Origin: Symbiodinium natans
Lineage: Eukaryota; Sar; Dinophyceae; Suessiales; Symbiodiniaceae
Assembly (NCBI GenBank): GCA_905221605.1
Contig: CAJNDS010002417.1
Span: 417,501 to 437,685 of the forward strand
Direction: 5' to 3'
DNA length: 20,185 bases
Positions within the stretch are counted from its first letter, which is position 1; each line of letters opens with the position of its first letter. Made by a program: the position numbers and the translations under genes. The notes under the pieces were generated by a model. It was not told the DNA's origin. It searched no databases and saw only the letters and a program-made list of their open reading frames with translations. Of this stretch, positions 16,905 to 20,185 are shown one piece after another.

Positions 16905-17320
16905 TCTTGCTGTTGTTGGGCTGACATAACACCGCCTGGGGTGACTTCCTTCGTCCGCCTTCCTGCGCTGTGTGCCGGGGGGCTCAGCTTTTCTTGGTCT
17001 GCAAGGTTTTTAAGACCACATCTTCTCAGAGAGACATTGGCAGATAGGAAAGCTGTAAGACCCTGCAGCGACCTGGACACCAGGTTTAGCGTTTAGGGTT
17101 TAGGGTTTCGGGTTTCGGGTTTAGGGTTTGGCCCACCCAATGCAAAATCAGCCCTTCCCAAAACATGATGCAGATGCCCCGCTTAAAAAAAATGAGAAGG
17201 AACTCAACTTACAGCTCCGCTGAGTTTGCTGCGTGGCAAGCTCCGTGCCGCGAGGGAAAATACAGACGCAGATATCCCCAAAAAGATGCAAAGAGCAGGA
17301 AACAAGAAAGACACAGATAG
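16905..17320 (+). CDS. Two candidate exons of an unknown protein
   Basis: Exon 16905-17083 follows CCCTTGCAG and reads SCCCWADITPPGVTSFVRLP, then ALCAGGLSFSWSARFLRPHL and onward to CSDLDT, ending in phase 2. The donor CCAG|GTTTAGCG at 17084 is itself the first telomere-like unit. Exon 17215-17320 follows AACTTACAG (with CTCAAC upstream as a possible branch point), starts with the one base needed, and reads SAEFAAWQAPCREGKYRRRY, then PQKDAKSRKQERHR and TAG. The intron is 131 bases. The basic C-terminus is notable. The start is upstream and unlocated. No family is recognised; a second frame across 17226-17459 is also open. Confidence 0.4.
17084..17129. repeat. Interstitial telomere-repeat array (TTTAGGG orientation)
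   Basis: Six or seven units with TTTAGCG and TTTCGGG variants. Its first GT is the proposed splice donor. Confidence 0.9.
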
Positions 17321-17451
17321 CCCAACAAAAGCGACACGAAACATGCTTTTGAATCATGTGCCAAATCTTTGCACACGAGGCAAGGTCACCGTCAATCGAT
17401 ACCACCGCCTCTGTGTTGGCATCGCTCCGCCGGTTAATCGCCTTGCAGGGC

Positions 17452-17596
17452 AACCCTAAACCCTGAACCCTAAACCCTAAACCCTAAACCCTAAACCCTA
17501 AACCCTAAACCCTAAACCCTAAACCCTAAACCCTAGACCCTAAACCCTAAACCCTAAACCCTAAACCCCAAACCCTAAACCCTAAACCCTAAACCC
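17452..17596. repeat. Interstitial telomere-repeat array (CCCTAAA orientation)
   Basis: About 20 units with CCCTGAA, CCCTAGA and CCCCAAA variants. Confidence 0.97.
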
Positions 17597-17740
17597 AATG
17601 CGTGGTTTCTGTTGAAGGGCACGATGGGAGGCTCGGAGTGGCCTTGGGACTGAACGTTTCGTGCTCGCGTCTTGAGTCGGCTCAGGGCACAGGTACTCAT
17701 GGTACCCCCAAAGAAGGGCTATCGGGGCAAGGAGACGGGG
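17597..17740 (+). other. Spacer between arrays, possible 5' exon of the channel gene
   Basis: One + frame is open throughout: CVVSVEGHDGRLGVALGLNV, then SCSRLESAQGTG. A GT donor (ACAG|GTACTC) lies at about 17692. Its phase does not fit the frame opening at 17790, so a link with the downstream channel gene is not supported. Confidence 0.2.
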
Positions 17741-17791
17741 GGTTTAGGGTTTAGGGTTTAGGGTTTAGGGTTTAGGGTTTAGGGTTTAGGG
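17741..17791. repeat. Interstitial telomere-repeat array (TTTAGGG orientation)
   Basis: Seven units. The last TTTAG is directly followed by a frame open into the channel gene (GEPIEAAGVL before the Met at 17820), so it may act as an acceptor. Confidence 0.95.
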
Positions 17792-17819
17792 TGAACCTAT
17801 TGAAGCTGCCGGTGTCCTG

Positions 17820-19873
17820 ATGTCTGAGTACGAGGAGGCTCTCCTGTGGTCTTGTGCCTCGTCAGATTCCGAGGATTCCGAGGATTCTGAAAACTCTGAG
17901 GCTTCCGATGGGCTCATGCCGGCGGGAGGCTTCGGTGTGCACTGGGAAGCCATTTTTTGTTTAGCAGTCCGTTGGGGCCACAGCTTCTCCCCGGTAGTGA
18001 GTGTGTGTGGTGTGGGGGGGGGGGAAAGGGGAAAGCTGAGTTCCCTAGGATATGAAGACGGGATCCTTACCATGTACGTGAATGGGGAGAAGGAGACGAT
18101 CAGTTGCGAGCGTGCCATCAGGGTCTACACGGCCATCGGCACGCACAACTTGCGGAAGGTCGACAACCAGTCGGAGGAGTTCCACGTGTCTTTTGTTCTG
18201 AGGCTGATGTGGAAGGATCCGAACCTCCGAAACTTCAGGGCAAAGCTCGCTCTGCGGCGGCAGACACCGACGCAGACACCGACGCAGACACCGACGAACA
18301 TCCATCCGGGCATCGAGGAGCTGGACGTCCTCATCACCAAGATGTACGAGAATGGGGACCTTGAGTATGTAGTTGTGGGGGAGAAGGACACGGACGCGAA
18401 CCCCACTTTGCACAGCATCTCGCGCGGAGAGTATGCGTTTGTCGGCGAGCCGAAGTGGGAGCACTACTTCTTCCCGAAGTACACCTTCACAAACATCTGC
18501 CAGGATGCCGAGACGGTCTTTGAGGAGCGCCGGGTCAGGTGGTGTGATGGCACAGGAGGCTTCGTAGAGTACCGGGCGAAGTACGAAGCGAGATTCTCGG
18601 AGTCCTTGGAGCTCCAGCGCTTTCCTCTTGACCGGCAACTCTGTAGGATTAAGCTCACAGCGGAGCTTCCGGCGGAGGAGTTCCAGTTCGTGCCGGTGAA
18701 GAAAAACATCTGGGGAAGCATCGCCATGTGTGACATGTGGCCTAGTAATTAGTAGAGTAGGTAACCTTTTACCTTTTTTTGGGGTAGTATAATCCCCCCT
18801 ATAACCCCAAAGGTTAACCTTTATTTCCCCCAGGTTACTGGACAACTAAGGTGGGGCCCTGCACATTTCCGAGAAGAGCTGTCGCGCTGTGACAAGAAGA
18901 GCCATCTCGGTGAGCTCCCGCACGAGGGCAAGGAGCAGGGGAACAGCCAAACCCTAAACCCTAAACCCTAAACCCTAAACCCTAAACCCTAAACCCTAAA
19001 CCCTAAACCCTAAACCCTAAACCCTAAACCCTAAACCCTAAACCCCCGAAGGAGCAGCCAAGCATGCTGTACGTGCGCCACTGCGACAGCGACTTCGACT
19101 TCATGACCCAGCGATCCAACGCCACGGTGCTGATACACGTGGAGCGCGATGCGTCCTACTACTTCCACAGCGTGCTGATGATGGTCTTCATGGTGAACAC
19201 CGTGAGTCTCTGCGGTTTGCGCATTCCGCCAAATGACCTCGGTGGTCGCCTGGGCCATCTCAGCACTTGCTTCCTGGCCGTACTGGCCTACCGCTATGTG
19301 ATTGAGGACAAGCTTCCTCAGAAGCAGTACCTGACAGCGGCCGATTGGTACATACTGCTGGCATGCTTTTTTCTTGTGATGCTTTGCCTGCAAACGCTCT
19401 TCTTTTCCGCTGCTTGCACCGAGCCAGACATCCTGGAAGAAGGGGAGGGGGAGACTTGGGACACTTGGTGCAAGACGTGGGACGGAAGGTTCAGTCGGGC
19501 GGCAGCGGCCGTGTGGATCATGGGCAACCTCATCCTCTACTTCATGTCCTGCTTCAAGTGGCGGGCGAGCTGGAGACATGTCTACGCCAAGAATGCAGAG
19601 CCTTACTGTTGTGTCGGGCAGTGCCCTGTCTGCAAACATCGTTGGATCTGCAAGCAGTTTCCGAGACACGGTCGAGGCGGGTCGTGTGGGAAGTGTGGGC
19701 AACATGAAAATGTCCTCGTCGAGTACTGCACACCCTTCGACCACAAGCCTCTCGTGGAGCCGCAGGACCCCCCAAAGACACCGGAGGAGATGAAACGAGC
19801 GATTTCCTATGGTTCCAAGCCCCTCGGAGTGAAGTTCTTGGGGCCAGCCGCTGCTCTTGCTTATGGCGGTTAA
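17820..19873 (+). CDS. Pentameric ligand-gated ion channel subunit with Cys-rich C-terminal tail
   Basis: Proposed exons 17820-18736, 18851-18932 and 19052-19873 give 606 residues with matching phases. The N-terminus has an acidic SDSEDSEDSE run. The extracellular ligand-binding domain follows: VYTAIGTHNLRKVDNQSEEF, a TPTQ repeat insert, HYFFPKYTFTN and LELQRFPLDRQLC (near residues 263-275). FPLDRQ is the family loop signature, but the first Cys of the Cys-loop is replaced (Glu at about 261), as in Cys-lacking prokaryotic members. The third exon has M1 (YYFHSVLMMVFMVNTVSLCG), M2 (LGHLSTCFLAVLAYRYVIED), M3 (YLTAADWYILLACFFLVMLC) and M4 (AAAVWIMGNLILYFMSCFKW). Family members form five-subunit membrane pores opened by a ligand; ligand and ion are not predictable here. 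About 100 residues follow M4, with CPVC and CGKC 17 residues apart, like a zinc ribbon, which is not usual. The start at 17820 is the first Met; the frame is open back to a TTTAG at 17789, so an earlier exon is possible. Confidence 0.85.
18737..18850 (+). other. Intron 1 of the channel gene, 114 bases, with inverted-repeat core
   Basis: The donor AT|GTGGCC and acceptor CTAAG|GTGGGG join phase 2 correctly (CDM-WGPAHF) and remove the in-frame TAG at 18750. GTGG is present at both junctions. Inside, GTAACCT (18761-18767) and AGGTTAC (18832-18838) are inverted, with weaker pairing inward (GGGGTAGTATA with TATAACCCC). An alternative acceptor is TTCCCCCAG at 18833. Confidence 0.55.
18933..19051 (+). 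other. Intron 2 of the channel gene, GA-AG, containing a telomere array
   Basis: AAGGAGCAG occurs at 18930-18938 and 19049-19057 around the array. The only join within this repeat that ends in AG is AAG|GAGCAG to CGAAG|GAGCAG, a GA donor. It keeps frame (EGK-EQPSMLY) over 119 bases. The direct repeat looks like an insertion footprint. Confidence 0.55.
18949..19046. repeat. Interstitial telomere-repeat array (CCCTAAA orientation)
   Basis: Fourteen regular units with almost no variants, inside channel intron 2. It is the most regular array in the window and so perhaps young. Confidence 0.97.
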
Positions 19874-19944
19874 GGATCCCCCCTTCGTCCATGCAGTGAG
19901 CCATATGTATACAATGTTATATACATATCTATTTCTTCAGCTGT
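19874..19944. other. 3' flank of the channel gene with AT-rich palindrome
   Basis: ATATGTATA (19903-19911) and TATACATAT (19920-19928) form a perfect nine-base stem around an eight-base loop, 30 bases after the stop codon. It may lie in the 3' UTR. No AATAAA signal is present, which is normal for dinoflagellates. Confidence 0.4.
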
Positions 19945-20067
19945 ACTTGGAGGTTCATGGGCACTTATAACCCCAACGATAACTGCACTCTTAAACCCCC
20001 TAGGTCCCCTAAGTAGGTTACAAGTAGACTTATCAGTGGGGTTAGAAGTACCCATGAACCTCCAAGT
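19945..20067. mobile_element. Small inverted-repeat element, copy C
   Basis: The left end ACTTGGAGGTTCATGGGCAC (from 19945) and right end GTACCCATGAACCTCCAAGT (to 20067) are inverted repeats with one mismatch over about 20 bases. The element is 123 bases. TA flanks both ends as a possible target duplication. It is the best-preserved copy and lies just downstream of the channel gene. Confidence 0.75.
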
Positions 20068-20185
20068 ATCATGGCTATTGCCACCATTTTCCTCCAGCAG
20101 CAGTGGCGCATGAAGGCGGACTGCTTGGGACGTCCATTGCGCACTCTAGAAAAACGAACCCGGCGCTGTCAAGCCGCTCCAGCTG
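20068..20185. other. Window end, nothing recognised
   Basis: About 118 bases with no ORF, repeat or splice signal that I can support. Confidence 0.4.

Noticed and set aside
17994-18048. Possible short intron in the channel's first exon (GTAGTGAG to TTCCCTAG)
   Set aside because: Splicing it would put the upstream part into a frame with stops; the unspliced frame is open.
18045-18845. 266-codon minus-strand ORF
   Set aside because: It is the antisense shadow of the channel's binding-domain exon, which has clear family motifs on the + strand.
2940-19046. CRISPR array
   Set aside because: The regularly repeated units are seven-base telomere repeats without spacers, in a eukaryotic context.
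19031-19744. 237-codon minus-strand ORF
   Set aside because: Antisense of the channel's membrane exon; the four membrane segments are on the + strand.

Overview
The window looks like nuclear DNA of a dinoflagellate, most likely Symbiodiniaceae-like. Basis seen in the sequence: about 20 interstitial arrays of the seven-base telomere repeat (TTTAGGG on one strand, CCCTAAA on the other), short coding pieces separated by small introns, several introns best explained by GC or GA donors as well as GT, long trinucleotide microsatellites, and a pentameric ligand-gated ion channel. TTTAGGG telomeres and GC/GA donors are established for dinoflagellates; the genus is inference. No bacterial operon, rRNA, tRNA or CRISPR signal is visible.

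Layout, all credible genes on the + strand. 580-1148: three exons of a conserved but unnamed protein with an RGWC and a KFTHR motif, joined by a 51-base GT-AG intron and a 110-base GA-AG intron. 1149-2814: no gene, but a 120-base inverted-repeat element (1318-1437) and a diverged dispersed repeat. 2815-4874: a chain of candidate exons, the first two encoding ribonuclease-inhibitor-type leucine-rich repeats and later ones hydrophobic segments, separated by telomere-repeat arrays. 4875-11740: mostly gene-poor, with an inverted-repeat element (6940-7119), large AGT/ACT microsatellites, long G and C homopolymers and a possible reverse-transcriptase remnant. 11838-14340: small candidate exons between telomere arrays, with clear splice sites and compatible phases in several cases. 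14469-14867: a single-exon ORF of uncertain status. 15732-17320: two further candidate gene pieces. 17820-19873: the best-supported gene, a 606-residue pentameric ligand-gated ion channel in three exons with an unusual Cys-rich zinc-ribbon-like C-terminal tail.

The main theme is how the telomere-repeat arrays relate to genes. They lie between coding pieces, and the splice sites often fall at or inside the array: the G-rich orientation contains both GT and AG every seven bases, so an array can be a complete intron. The clearest case is a 49-base intron (15821-15869) made almost only of TTTAGGG. In the channel gene a CCCTAAA array sits in a GA-AG intron bounded by a nine-base direct repeat. Together with three copies of a small inverted-repeat element and two further element-bearing introns, this suggests a locus where inserted DNA, including telomere repeat, has been turned into introns. 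That is an inference from sequence; transcript data would decide it.
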